Positions 37,199 through 46,400 of a stretch of DNA of 49,842 nt are shown piece after piece. The translations under genes were made by a program, and so were the position numbers. Origin of the DNA: Planctomycetaceae bacterium. Lineage in GTDB: Bacteria; Planctomycetota; Planctomycetia; Pirellulales; Pirellulaceae. Every line of letters begins with the position of its first letter. Position 1 is the first letter of the stretch. The DNA lies in the NCBI GenBank assembly GCA_018660825.1, contig JABJJO010000050.1, forward strand, positions 1-49,842. Direction: 5' to 3'. Under the pieces are notes generated by a model. It ran no database searches, was not told where the DNA came from, and saw only the letters and a program-made list of their open reading frames with translations.

Positions 37199-37406
37199 TT
37201 ACTTCTTAGTCGGCGGCATCGACGATTGCAGCGATCTTTCGGCCAAATCAACGAGTACATATTGGCCATGCTTTTGCACACGCAATACAGTGTACCTTTG
37301 TTCGTTGACCAAGTTGTTCTATCCCTTCATGAAATTGGTCAATAATATCTTGTTGTGGATTCCACTGTCCGAATAAATTCACCGTTGTCTCTCCAGAATA
37401 AATCAT
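37199..37406 (-). pseudogene. Small gene with a +1 frameshift (68 codons if restored)
   Basis: On the minus strand an ATG at 37406 (or GTG at 37382, with GGAGAG at 37394-37389) opens MIYSGETTVNLFGQWNPQQ and continues DIIDQFHEGIEQL. From there the protein-like sequence goes on in the +1 frame: LVNEQRYTVLRVQKHGQYVLVDLA and then ERSLQSSMPPTKK before a TAA at 37201-37199. The span is 208 bases, that is 3 x 69 + 1, consistent with one extra base near the CAA-CTT-GGT codons (about 37305-37315). Without the shift the first frame ends after 50-odd residues in Cys-rich, unlikely sequence. It may be a sequencing error, a recent pseudogene, or a +1 recoding site (CTT is a known slippery codon). It converges on the QueD-like gene. 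Confidence 0.5.
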
Positions 37407-37620
37407 CAGGGTTGCATATCAGGGTGATGCGAACGGGCTAGCCTTCCTTGAGAGATGCGTTTCCGGCTTAAAACAGACGCTTTGCTAAGGAAAAAGTGTC
37501 AATAAGATGTAGCGGTTGTGTCGATTATGCCGATTTTAAATACATGGAGTATCGTGACGTTACTGGACTCTGACTGTGAAAGCAGAAAAACGGTTGTAAT
37601 AAATAAGGAATTCGAACCCC

Positions 37621-38922
37621 GTGGCACGAGCACAATCAAAATCGTTGTTAAACATAATTGGTAACCTTGGCTGGCCGATCCTCTGGGGCGCGGCCGCTAG
37701 TATTACGTTTTACGAACTTCTTCAAGGGCCGCTGAAAAACGACTTGGCCCAGCGCTACTTCCTCGGTCACCCCGTGGCGATTGCTACAATCGCGATGTTT
37801 TTTATTGCGATGGCAGCCCTCATTTTGCGGGGTCTTAATTTACTAGGGCAATTTGCGGTATTAGACCGCGCCGAGTTGCCAGCAAATGAAACCTCCGCTA
37901 TTTCACAAGATTCATTGGGCCGCGCGACCGAATTGCTTGGCCACGCATCACAATGGTCGATGCGGGTGCAACGTAGCTATCTGGGTAAACGGTTAACCAC
38001 GTTGCTCGAGACAATTGTATCTAATCGCGGCACACGCCATCTAAATGATGAGTTAAAATACCAATCAGAAAAAGACGCCGATGCACAGTACGAAGGCTAC
38101 TCGTTAGTTCGTATCATCATCTGGGCTACTCCGATGCTGGGATTCCTCGGCACGGTCATGGGAATCACTCAAGCCCTCGGTGACCTGGCTACTCAACAAC
38201 TTGGCGATGATCTCAATGCGGCCATGCAAGGATTGTTTGCTGGGCTCTATGTAGCGTTTGATACGACCGCCCTAGCGTTGACGCTGTCGATCATACTGAT
38301 GTTTTTTCAGTTCATGTCAGATCAATTTGAGACTCAGTTACTAAGCGCGGTCGACGTGAAAACTGAATATGCTTTGTCGAGTCTGTTGGCCATGGAGTCG
38401 GAAGGTGCTGGCGTATCTGCGGATATCGGAAAATCGTTACGGCCAGTTATTACGGAATTAACGCAGTTTCAGCAGGCATGTTGGAGTGACGCGATTAGCG
38501 GCCTGCAACAACAGTGGCAAACTTGGGCTGCGGAGCAAGGTAGCACGATGGGAGCTGCATTAGAGCGTAGCATGTCGCAGTCGCTGGCGGAGCACAGCAA
38601 AGTTGGTCAGCAGCAATGGGAAGGTTGGCTGGAATCCCTAAATCGCAGTGCCGATTTGTTACATAGCAATCAAGATTCAATGTGTCGACAGCTGGAAATG
38701 ATGCAGCAGGTCATAGAGACCACAGGCGATGTAGTGAGTCTAGAAAAAGCACTCAATGATAATCTCCAACATCTGGCTGACACACGCCAGTTTGAAGATA
38801 TAGTCGTTAGTCTTTCCGCCGCAATTCAATTGTTATCAACTCGACTGGGCGCGCCGGTGGTGCAATCCAAAGTCTTAGATTCGCCAACAGAGACCGGTAA
38901 CATAAAAGGTAAAGCTGCATGA
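37621..38922 (+). CDS. MotA/TolQ/ExbB-family proton channel protein with long helical tail
   Basis: The 433-residue protein starts at GTG 37621, with AAGGAA ten bases upstream. It has four membrane helices (15-33, 49-74, 162-185, 206-232), and the channel hairpin shows ATPMLGFLGTVMGITQAL (169-186) and GLFAGLYVAFDTTALALTL, the ExbB/MotA signature. A cytoplasmic loop separates helices 2 and 3. The tail (235-420) is helical and Gln/Trp/Ser-rich, with repeated 'QQQWQTWA', 'QQWEGWLESL' units that may form a coiled coil. It is the first of three genes joined by ATGA overlaps, so the three products are likely made in fixed ratio as one complex. Confidence 0.88.
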   Translation: MARAQSKSLLNIIGNLGWPILWGAAASITFYELLQGPLKNDLAQRYFLGHPVAIATIAMFFIAMAALILRGLNLLGQFAVLDRAELPANETSAISQDSLGRATELLGHASQWSMRVQRSYLGKRLTTLLETIVSNRGTRHLNDELKYQSEKDADAQYEGYSLVRIIIWATPMLGFLGTVMGITQALGDLATQQLGDDLNAAMQGLFAGLYVAFDTTALALTLSIILMFFQFMSDQFETQLLSAVDVKTEYALSSLLAMESEGAGVSADIGKSLRPVITELTQFQQACWSDAISGLQQQWQTWAAEQGSTMGAALERSMSQSLAEHSKVGQQQWEGWLESLNRSADLLHSNQDSMCRQLEMMQQVIETTGDVVSLEKALNDNLQHLADTRQFEDIVVSLSAAIQLLSTRLGAPVVQSKVLDSPTETGNIKGKAA

Positions 38923-40454
38923 GACGTAAGCGTAAGCAACGTCGCCAAGGTGCAGCGCCATCGATGTTCCCTTTTTTGGCGGTCTTGATTTGCACAATGG
39001 GGGCACTGATTTCTTTGCTTGTCATGGGTGTTCGCCAAGCGCAAGTGCATGCGCACGAAATTATCGAAGCGACGCAAGTGGACAATGCTCAACAACAAAT
39101 CGAGGCGCAGCAGAACCAACACTTGCTAGAGAATTATCAATGGCGAAGTTTGATCTTGCGGACTCAACGCGAAGAGCAACAAGGGAAAATTTCAAGTAAT
39201 CGTCTGTCGCTGAGTCACCTTGAACAACATGCGCGCGAATTGGAAGAAGAACTGGAAAGCCTTGTTTATCGTCATGAATCCTTGCAGCGCCGACTTCAAC
39301 AGGACGACGCCGTTCAGGCTCAACGAACAAATCGGCAAGCCGAACTAAAGAATCTAGCCGCAGATATAAATGTTGCTCGCTCGAAACTCGCTCAAGCACG
39401 ACTCGATCGAGAGTCTGCGACGGAATCGTTTGCGATCATCCCATATGCGGGTGACAAGGGAACGAATCGCCGTCCCATCTATATCGAGTGTGTTGCGGAA
39501 GGGATCATCATCCAGCCCGAAGGGATTCTGATTACAGAAATCGAAATGGCGGGTCCGCCAGGTCCGGGGAACCCACTGGATGCTTGTTTGCGTGCTGTGC
39601 GCGAGTTCTATTTTGAGCACACTGTTGATGAATCTATTGCGCCGTACCCGCTGTTGATCGTACGATCCAGTGGTGTTCGAAGTTATGGCGTAGCTCGGCA
39701 AGCGATGAAGAACTGGCAACATGAATTTGGATATGAGTTGATAAGTGATGAATTGAAACTGGCTTATCCACGGCCACAACCTGCGCTGGCCCAGCAGTTA
39801 CGCAAGGCAATCAAGGCGGCCCGTTCACGACAACAAGCGTTAGCCGCTACGATGCCGAGTCGTTATCGTTTAAGCCCAACCACGCAACACGAGAATCAGC
39901 CATTTAATGGCGCGGCGCCGCGGAAACAACAATTCGCAACTGAGGCCCAGAAATCTCCGAAAACTGGAGAAGGTTCTGATCAACAAACAAACGTGCCATC
40001 ACCAATGCCGCCGCGCACAAGCGGAAAAAATACTACACCCTCCCAAGGGCGTGGTGGTGTTCGCGGACAAGGCGCCCCTGATTTACAAATGGGAATGGCT
40101 GGCAGGAAGCCAGGCTGGGCACTTAGGAAACAGCAAACACTCGGCCCAGCGGTTACGCGAGGCGTGCGAGTGTTGTGTACGGTAGACCAACTTGTTTTGA
40201 TCCCTGCCCACGGTGAACGAGGTGCTCCAATCGTCGTTCGCATCGAAGGCACGATGCAGCAGTCGATTGACCCATTCGTGACTGCTCTCCACCAACACAT
40301 TCAAGGCTGGGGGCTTGCTCTGGCAGGGGGCTATTGGAAACCAGAATTACACATTGAAGTTGCCGCCGGTGGTCAACAGCATTTCTATTTATTGCAAAAA
40401 TATTTGAAACATAGTGGCATTAAAGTGACACAACGCATTGAAGCAAAACCATGA
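38919..40454 (+). CDS. Single-helix coiled-coil protein, ExbD-like partner without the channel aspartate
   Basis: The 511-residue protein has a very basic N-terminus (MRRKRKQRRQ), one membrane helix (17-37, MFPFLAVLICTMGALISLLV) with no acidic residue, and a coiled coil (about 45-168, rich in QQ, EEELE and LEQHAREL). A globular unit (170-290) follows, whose PLLIVRSSGVRSYGVARQAMKNW stretch resembles the ExbD periplasmic domain. A Pro/Gln/Gly-rich linker (300-400) leads to a second globular unit (405-511). Topology is that of MotB/ExbD. The start overlaps the previous stop (ATGA). Because its helix lacks an aspartate, I infer a structural role next to the third gene. Confidence 0.78.
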   Translation: MRRKRKQRRQGAAPSMFPFLAVLICTMGALISLLVMGVRQAQVHAHEIIEATQVDNAQQQIEAQQNQHLLENYQWRSLILRTQREEQQGKISSNRLSLSHLEQHARELEEELESLVYRHESLQRRLQQDDAVQAQRTNRQAELKNLAADINVARSKLAQARLDRESATESFAIIPYAGDKGTNRRPIYIECVAEGIIIQPEGILITEIEMAGPPGPGNPLDACLRAVREFYFEHTVDESIAPYPLLIVRSSGVRSYGVARQAMKNWQHEFGYELISDELKLAYPRPQPALAQQLRKAIKAARSRQQALAATMPSRYRLSPTTQHENQPFNGAAPRKQQFATEAQKSPKTGEGSDQQTNVPSPMPPRTSGKNTTPSQGRGGVRGQGAPDLQMGMAGRKPGWALRKQQTLGPAVTRGVRVLCTVDQLVLIPAHGERGAPIVVRIEGTMQQSIDPFVTALHQHIQGWGLALAGGYWKPELHIEVAAGGQQHFYLLQKYLKHSGIKVTQRIEAKP

Positions 40455-41485
40455 AATCAAAACGAAAACAAGGTAGTGAAATCGGTGGTTTGGATTCCTT
40501 TCAAGACATCGTTGCCAACTTGGTCGGAGTATTAATCATCTTGGTTATTATTGTGATGGTGCGCACCCGCGAAGCGATAGTTTCAGCGCAAACACAAACC
40601 GACCAAGAGGAAGTTATAAATTCTGATGAGGGGGCGAGCATGGAAACTGTTGCTGCCGCGGAACGTGAATCCACAGCGATTGAAAAAGATATTCATGATC
40701 TCGAAGAGGTAAGTACACGGCAACAAATTGAAATAAAGTATCGCAGAGCAGAGCGTGATAAGTTGCAGCAACTTGTTGCCACAGTTGAGACTCGAATAGC
40801 GCAAGATTCCAAGGACTTGTCGAATGTTGATCAGATTTCCAATGACGAACAGGTTCTATTTGAGGCTCAGCAAAAAGAATTAGGCGATTTGATCCGTAGT
40901 CGACAAGTGCTTGACAACATGAAAGAACAGATCAATGTCATTGACCACATCCCAACTCCGATGGCGGAAACGGTATTCGGAGATGAGATTCATTTTCGCT
41001 TGGAAGACGGCCGTATTTCCTATGTACCGTTTAGCGAGTTGATCGATCGCATGAAATCGCATGCTGCTCAACATCTTGCTAACGTACGGATTCAAAAGAC
41101 CGTTACCAATACGCTCGGGCCCGTCGAAGGCTTTGAGTTGCGTTATCAATTGGGTTATGTGAGCCAAATAGTGCGCACTGATGTAGGTCCACGCAGGCAA
41201 GAACGGATTGAATTGATTAAATTGGAAGTATTACCCGTTGATTCCGCGCGGGGTGAAACGGTGACTGCGGCTCTAAAACCAGGTTCGCGATTCTTGCAAT
41301 ACGTACAACGACTGGTACCCGATACGGCAACGGTAACTATTTGGGTGTATCCCGATAGTTTTATTCAATTTCGAGAAATCAAGGATAAACTATTACCTCT
41401 TGGATATGCCTGTGCCGGTCGACCGCTACCGGATGGTATGCCGATTTCCGCTTCTCCGCAGGGCACGCGATCCGTCAGCCAATAG
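40451..41485 (+). CDS. Single-helix coiled-coil protein with a membrane-edge aspartate, ExbD/MotB-like
   Basis: The 344-residue protein has a basic start (MKSKRKQ), then GGLDSFQDIVANLVGVLIILVIIVMV. Here D19 sits at the start of the membrane helix (19-38), as the proton-carrying aspartate does in ExbD and MotB. A coiled coil (about 40-165: IEKDIHDLEEVSTRQQIEI, ERDKLQQLVATVETRI) and a C-terminal beta-rich domain follow. The domain includes RLEDGRISYVPFSELIDRM and SRFLQYVQRLVPDTATVTIWVYPDSFIQFREIKDKLLPLGY, the last part resembling an ExbD-like strand-helix-strand. It is coupled to the previous gene by an ATGA overlap. This is probably the active ion-carrying partner of the channel protein. Confidence 0.8.
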   Translation: MKSKRKQGSEIGGLDSFQDIVANLVGVLIILVIIVMVRTREAIVSAQTQTDQEEVINSDEGASMETVAAAERESTAIEKDIHDLEEVSTRQQIEIKYRRAERDKLQQLVATVETRIAQDSKDLSNVDQISNDEQVLFEAQQKELGDLIRSRQVLDNMKEQINVIDHIPTPMAETVFGDEIHFRLEDGRISYVPFSELIDRMKSHAAQHLANVRIQKTVTNTLGPVEGFELRYQLGYVSQIVRTDVGPRRQERIELIKLEVLPVDSARGETVTAALKPGSRFLQYVQRLVPDTATVTIWVYPDSFIQFREIKDKLLPLGYACAGRPLPDGMPISASPQGTRSVSQ

Positions 41486-41543
41486 ATTTGCTTGGCTTCG
41501 AAAATACATAAGTTCGATAATCGCGGAGGCGACACGCGACCAT

Positions 41544-42905
41544 TTATGTACGGTTGATATCAAGGACTTGATGCAATGCATGCTCAACGGATGCTACGAT
41601 CTTAATGATCTCAGTTTTTGATATGCTCAGCGGCGGCATGATGACGATTGTATCTCGCAGCGGACGCAACCACACGCCCTGCTCTAGCGCCGCTTTACAG
41701 ACAGCGGTGCCCGTAGCCCCAAGGTTTTCAAAGGGTGTCTTTTGTTCTTTGTCGGATACGAGTTCAATGGCAACGATCAGCCCGCGTTGACGAATGTCAC
41801 CGACGTGAGGATGGTCCATCAAAGGTTTCAACAGGTTGGCGAGTTGCGCGGTTCGTGCGTGCACATTGACCATCGTCTGTTCGGACTCAAAGATATCCAA
41901 GTTAGCGATTGCTGCGGCAGCTGCTAGTGGGTTTCCACCGTAGGTATGGCCGTGATAAAACGTGTGAGCTGAATCACCTAAAAACGCATTCCAGATCTCC
42001 GTTGTTGCTAAGGTCACCGCCATAGTGATGTAACCACCGGTAAGCCCTTTCGCCAAACACATTAGATCGGGTTGAATATTTTCATGGTCACAGGCAAACA
42101 TTGCCCCGGTGCGACCAAAACCAACCGCAACTTCATCCGCGATCAAGAGAACATTATATTTTTTCGTGAGTTGCCGGACACCTACCAAATATCCTGCTGG
42201 TTGCATGATCATCCCCGCAGCACCTTGCACGACAGGTTCGATAATCATTGCTGCAATAGTTGAGTGATGTTGCTGCAGGAGGGATTCGAGTTGACTTAGA
42301 TAATATTGCGTCGCATCTTGTGGTTGCGAAAGGTTTGCAGGTAAACGATATGTATCGGGACTGTCGATGCGGAGGACATCAAACAACAACGGCTTAAACA
42401 TTTCGTGGAATCGCTGTACACCGCCAACACTGACACTGCCGAGGGTATCACCATGATAGGCGTTACCGAGGGCGATGTATTTAGTTTTGTTTGGCTGCGG
42501 GCCACCCTTTTGTTGCCAATATTGAAAAGCCATTTTCATTGCCACTTCAACACTACTCGAACCATCGCCGGAGAAAAATAGATGGTTAAGACCGTCTGGC
42601 GAAATATCGACGAGACGTTTTGCCAATTGAATCGTTGTTGGGTTTGACATACCTAAGGAAGTCACGTGGGCTACTTGGTCAAGTTGTTTACGAATCGCAG
42701 CGTTGATGACGGGGTGTTGATGACCGTGCACGTTACACCACAAACTGCTGACAGCATCAATATACGTGTTGCCTTGAATGTCCGTGAGAAGACAGCCAAT
42801 TGCACTGTCGATAACTAGTGGCTCATAGTTGGCCATTTGTGTGAAAGCGTGCCATACATGTTCACTGTCCCACAGTTTCAGTTGGTCGATAGAGCTGTCA
42901 GTCAT
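41544..42905 (-). CDS. bioA: Adenosylmethionine-8-amino-7-oxononanoate aminotransferase
   Basis: Makes 7,8-diaminopelargonate in biotin synthesis, using SAM as amino donor. The 453-residue class III aminotransferase begins with the BioA-specific WDSEHVWHAFTQM segment (residues 12-24). It has SSLWCNVHGH, SGDGSSSVEVAMKMA, YHGDTLGSVSVGG, an ADEVAVGFGRTG PLP-aspartate motif and the PLP lysine near K286 in LAKGLTGGY. No other bio gene lies in the window. It follows gatB by 37 bp on the same strand, so it may be read through from the gat operon. Confidence 0.95.
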   Translation of the reverse strand: MTDSSIDQLKLWDSEHVWHAFTQMANYEPLVIDSAIGCLLTDIQGNTYIDAVSSLWCNVHGHQHPVINAAIRKQLDQVAHVTSLGMSNPTTIQLAKRLVDISPDGLNHLFFSGDGSSSVEVAMKMAFQYWQQKGGPQPNKTKYIALGNAYHGDTLGSVSVGGVQRFHEMFKPLLFDVLRIDSPDTYRLPANLSQPQDATQYYLSQLESLLQQHHSTIAAMIIEPVVQGAAGMIMQPAGYLVGVRQLTKKYNVLLIADEVAVGFGRTGAMFACDHENIQPDLMCLAKGLTGGYITMAVTLATTEIWNAFLGDSAHTFYHGHTYGGNPLAAAAAIANLDIFESEQTMVNVHARTAQLANLLKPLMDHPHVGDIRQRGLIVAIELVSDKEQKTPFENLGATGTAVCKAALEQGVWLRPLRDTIVIMPPLSISKTEIIKIVASVEHALHQVLDINRT

Positions 42906-42942
42906 CGGGATGTAAGCATCTTTCTACTTGTTACCGAAGTGC

Positions 42943-44439
42943 TTAGAGTTTTTCGATGAGGGCCAGACAAATTTCGCGTACTTGGCCAGGATCGACATTG
43001 GAGTTTTCATTACGTGCTTGTCCGATCAATGCGCCAACCGCTTTTTGGTTACCGTTCTGCACATCCGCGACGATCTTAGGATTGTTGTTGACTAAACGCT
43101 GACACAATTCTTCTAGTTGCGAAGAATCGACTTTTTCAATTCCAAGTTCAGCCATAACGTCTGCGGCAGATTGTCCCGATTCCATCATCATGGCAAAAAC
43201 ATCTTTGGCTTTGGAGTTGTCGATGTCATCGCTTTGTATCAACTTTAACAGTTCGCCTAACTCCGCGGCGGATAGCGTAAACTGTTCGATGGTTTGTTCT
43301 TGTTCGTTAAGAATACGCAAGACTTCGCCTTGCATCCAATTGCCTGCTAGACGACCGTCGTCGATTATTGTTGCGAGCGTGAGAAAATAGTTAGCAAAGC
43401 CCAGGCCTTGGTTGATGATAACGGCTGACGTGTGGGCGGTAAGTTGGTGGTCGTCGAACAGTTGCTTTCGTAAGTCGGCCGGCAAGGTGCAAATTGTTTG
43501 TTGCATCGCTTGAATTTCTTCGTCTGTAACAATAACGGGCACTAAATCTGGGCAAGGAAAATATCGATAGTCACTTGATTCTTCTTTTTCGCGTTGTGCT
43601 CGGGTAACTTGGGATCCCTCATCCCACCCTCGTGTTTGTTTAGGCATGTCGCCCAAGACCTGTTTGTTTTTTTTCCATAACGAATATTGCCGCCCGACCT
43701 CGAACTCGATACCTCGGTGGACAGCTCGAAAGCTGTTCATGTTCTTGATTTCGACGATAGGCGTGGCAATGGTTCCGTCGGGGGTGTCGATGTGCAAATT
43801 GACGTTGGCGTCACATCGAAGGGAGCCTTCTTGCATGTTGCAATCGGAGACGTCGAGGTACAACAGAATCAACCGAAGTTCTTGCAAGTAAGCTTTCGCT
43901 TCGGCGGCACTGCGCATGTCTGGCTCACTCACGATTTCGAGCAATGGAGTCCCCGTGCGATTCAGGTCGATACGACTGTCGGCAACTCCATCAGCTTCGT
44001 CATGCATGCTTTTTCCAGCGTCCTCTTCTAAATGCGCACGCAGGATGCGAATTTGTTTGTCTGCGAATTCATCATCCTCGGAAAAAATATTAAGGTGACC
44101 ATGTTCACTCATCGGTAAGTCAAACTGACTCGTTTGGTAACCCTTTGGTAGATCAGGATAGAAATAATTCTTACGATCCCATTTGGTGAAGTGAGGGATC
44201 GTGCAGTTGAGCGCCAATGCTGTTTTCATGGAGAGTTCAAATGCATGGCGATTCATTACGGGCAACGATCCCGGCAAACCGAGGCAGACGGGACAAGTTT
44301 GCGTGTTGGGTGGTCGGCCAAAAATAGTGGGACAGCGGCAAAACAGTTTGGTGTTTGTTTTTAGTTGGACGTGAACTTCGAGTCCAACGACTACTGTGTA
44401 GGGAACGTCGTCCGTAGATTGTGTTGCAGGTGAGGACAT
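42943..44439 (-). CDS. gatB: Asp-tRNA(Asn)/Glu-tRNA(Gln) amidotransferase subunit B
   Basis: The 498-residue protein has the GatB catalytic core: VVVGLEVHVQLKT (16-28), zinc-type cysteines C34, C36, C49 and C52 (FCRC...TCPVCLGLPG), MPKQTRGWDEGS and the AEDAG-like EEDAGK segment. A C-terminal helical YqeY-like tail reaches the tRNA. GatB phosphorylates the misacylated tRNA and amidates it with ammonia from GatA. Its ATG shares one base with the gatA stop (TAATG), which points to tight coupling. Confidence 0.97.
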   Translation of the reverse strand: MSSPATQSTDDVPYTVVVGLEVHVQLKTNTKLFCRCPTIFGRPPNTQTCPVCLGLPGSLPVMNRHAFELSMKTALALNCTIPHFTKWDRKNYFYPDLPKGYQTSQFDLPMSEHGHLNIFSEDDEFADKQIRILRAHLEEDAGKSMHDEADGVADSRIDLNRTGTPLLEIVSEPDMRSAAEAKAYLQELRLILLYLDVSDCNMQEGSLRCDANVNLHIDTPDGTIATPIVEIKNMNSFRAVHRGIEFEVGRQYSLWKKNKQVLGDMPKQTRGWDEGSQVTRAQREKEESSDYRYFPCPDLVPVIVTDEEIQAMQQTICTLPADLRKQLFDDHQLTAHTSAVIINQGLGFANYFLTLATIIDDGRLAGNWMQGEVLRILNEQEQTIEQFTLSAAELGELLKLIQSDDIDNSKAKDVFAMMMESGQSAADVMAELGIEKVDSSQLEELCQRLVNNNPKIVADVQNGNQKAVGALIGQARNENSNVDPGQVREICLALIEKL

Positions 44440-45926
44440 TAAACTTTCGGCCTCCGCTGATGCCAGTCCGTGGCATTTTGAAACATGTAAGCGGCTCGTA
44501 AAAGTTTGTCTTCCTGAAACGGCGCAGACTGTAATTGCATACCAATGGGTAGTCCGGCATCGGTGAATCCGCAGGGAACCGAAATCCCGGCGACACCTGC
44601 TAAATTGGCCGTGACGGTAAAAAGGTCCTCCATATACATCGCCATCGGGTCCGCTATTGTTTCACCTTGCTTGAAGGCGGATCTCGCGGTAACTGGCCCG
44701 ATCAATAGGTCGATATCCTTAAAGGCGTTGTCGTAGTCCTGTTGGATCAATCGGCGGACTTTGAGTGCTTTTAAATAGAAGGCATCGTAATAACCTTCGC
44801 TCAAGGCATAAGTGCCGAGCATTATTCGCCGTTTTACTTCATCGCCAAAACCGGCAGCGCGGCTCGAACGGTACATGCGAGTTAATGCGTCCTCGCTGGT
44901 TGATTGTTGGTCGGTCATACAAGTATCAGCACGCTGACCGTAATGCGCGCCATCAAAACGCGCTAGGTTACTGGAAGCCTCACAGGGCGCGATAATATAG
45001 TACGTAGCGATACCGTAGCTCGCGTGAGGCATTTCGACATGTTTAATGGTCGCGCCGAGCGACTCGTATACTCGAATGGCTTCTTCAATACTTGATTTAA
45101 TTTCTATATCAAGTCCATCACCATAATGTTCATCGACGATACCGAGCGTCAAATTGGACAGGGGTTGAGTGACATTTTCGACATAGCTATCTACCGTTAC
45201 GTCAGCGGACGTTGAGTCATGTGAATCGTGGCCTGCGAGGACTTGCAACAACAACGCGGCATCTTCTACGTTGCTAGTCATTGGGCCAATTTGGTCGAGG
45301 CTGCTGGCAAATGCGACCAGTCCATAGCGACTGACACGACCATAGCTTGGCTTAAGGCCGACGATGCCACACAGTGCCGCTGGTTGTCGAATGGAACCGC
45401 CCGTGTCTGACCCGAGTGCCAGCGGTGCAAAGTCTGCGGCAATACAGGCTGCTGAACCACCACTGCTGCCTCCCGGAATGCATTGTAGATCCCAGGGGTT
45501 ATTGGTGACTTGAATTGCCGAGTTCTCCGTTGAGCTCCCCATGGCGAATTCGTCCATGTTGGTCCGGCCGATGAGTACAGCGTCGGCAGTTTTTAGTTTA
45601 GCGATGACAGTGGCATCATAGGGTGGTATAAAATCGCTGAGAAATTTAGAGGCACATGTTGTGGGGATGCCTTGGCAACAGAGATTGTCTTTAACTGCGA
45701 CGGGGATACCTGCAAGGTCACCGAGCGGTTCTCCGGCAGCACGACGCGTGTCAATCTGTTGAGCAGCATCAAGTGTTTGTTGTTCATCGAGATGTACAAA
45801 CGCTTTGACTGCTGATTCACGCGACCTGATTTGTTCGAGATACGCTGTGGTTAGTTCGACACTAGTTAATTCTCCCGTCCGCATCATCTCTCGTTGTTGA
45901 GTCGCTGATTTTGAGATAATAGACAT
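44439..45926 (-). CDS. gatA: Asp-tRNA(Asn)/Glu-tRNA(Gln) amidotransferase subunit A
   Basis: Glutaminase subunit that releases ammonia for GatB. The 495-residue amidase-family protein has the Ser-cisSer-Lys triad at K79 (GIPVAVKDN), S154 (PGGSSGGSAA) and S178 (GSDTGGSIRQPAAL), the same numbers I recall for well-studied GatA proteins. GLKPSYGRVSRYGLVAFASSLDQIGP follows. Length and motifs are normal. Order is rpmB-gatC-gatA-gatB-bioA on the minus strand. The ribosome site before the ATG at 45926 is weak. Confidence 0.97.
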   Translation of the reverse strand: MSIISKSATQQREMMRTGELTSVELTTAYLEQIRSRESAVKAFVHLDEQQTLDAAQQIDTRRAAGEPLGDLAGIPVAVKDNLCCQGIPTTCASKFLSDFIPPYDATVIAKLKTADAVLIGRTNMDEFAMGSSTENSAIQVTNNPWDLQCIPGGSSGGSAACIAADFAPLALGSDTGGSIRQPAALCGIVGLKPSYGRVSRYGLVAFASSLDQIGPMTSNVEDAALLLQVLAGHDSHDSTSADVTVDSYVENVTQPLSNLTLGIVDEHYGDGLDIEIKSSIEEAIRVYESLGATIKHVEMPHASYGIATYYIIAPCEASSNLARFDGAHYGQRADTCMTDQQSTSEDALTRMYRSSRAAGFGDEVKRRIMLGTYALSEGYYDAFYLKALKVRRLIQQDYDNAFKDIDLLIGPVTARSAFKQGETIADPMAMYMEDLFTVTANLAGVAGISVPCGFTDAGLPIGMQLQSAPFQEDKLLRAAYMFQNATDWHQRRPKV

Positions 45927-46018
45927 GCTGGACCTGTGACTAACTAGCGAAAGCGAAGTTTGTTTGATTTTCTGGGAGGTGGTAAAGATTCCAATGCAAA
46001 CGATTTACCTTGTCTGTT

Positions 46019-46303
46019 TTAGAGTACGGCAGGTACTCGAAAACATTCCTCATCCCGTTGCGGCGCGTTTTGTAGAGCGGCATCTCGGCTTAAGCATTCC
46101 CCGACAACGTCGTTGGCTAGGACATTGGTAATGTCAAGGGTATGTGCTAATGGCGCGACATCTTCTGTGTTGATTTCATCGAGTTGATGAACGTACTGGA
46201 TGATCTGGCTGAGATGCATCGTCATACTATTGAGTTCATCGTCGGTTAGTTGCAGTCGTGCAAGCAAAGAGACTTTTTCAACATCGTCACGTGTTAGTGC
46301 CAT
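46019..46303 (-). CDS. gatC: Asp-tRNA(Asn)/Glu-tRNA(Gln) amidotransferase subunit C
   Basis: The 94-residue protein matches GatC in length and pattern: ALTRDDVEKVSLLARLQLTDDEL (2-24), a LSQIIQYVHQLDEINTEDVAPL helix-strand (32-52) and a short C-terminal tail with RDEECFRVPAVL. GatC wraps around GatA and stabilises the complex. It is the first of the three gat genes and lies 97 bp after rpmB. Confidence 0.95.
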   Translation of the reverse strand: MALTRDDVEKVSLLARLQLTDDELNSMTMHLSQIIQYVHQLDEINTEDVAPLAHTLDITNVLANDVVGECLSRDAALQNAPQRDEECFRVPAVL

Positions 46304-46400
46304 GTTACGTTGCCCTAATCTATCGGAAGATGTTCAAGCAAGATGTCCCAGATGTTTTTGAATTGAGCAGGCGGTTACTTAGCACCGTTTACTTCTGGGT

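Noticed and set aside
37605-37625. tRNA T-loop-like GGTTCGAATTCC on the minus strand
   Set aside because: The flanking bases cannot form a T-arm stem, and no acceptor or anticodon arm follows. The site is the ribosome-binding region of the channel gene.
37621-41485. Zorya-type defence system (ZorA/ZorB)
   Set aside because: The MotA-like channel with a long tail and a single-helix partner recalls ZorAB, but there is no helicase, nuclease or ZorC/D/E-like gene. The next gene is bioA, and a second coiled-coil partner is present instead.
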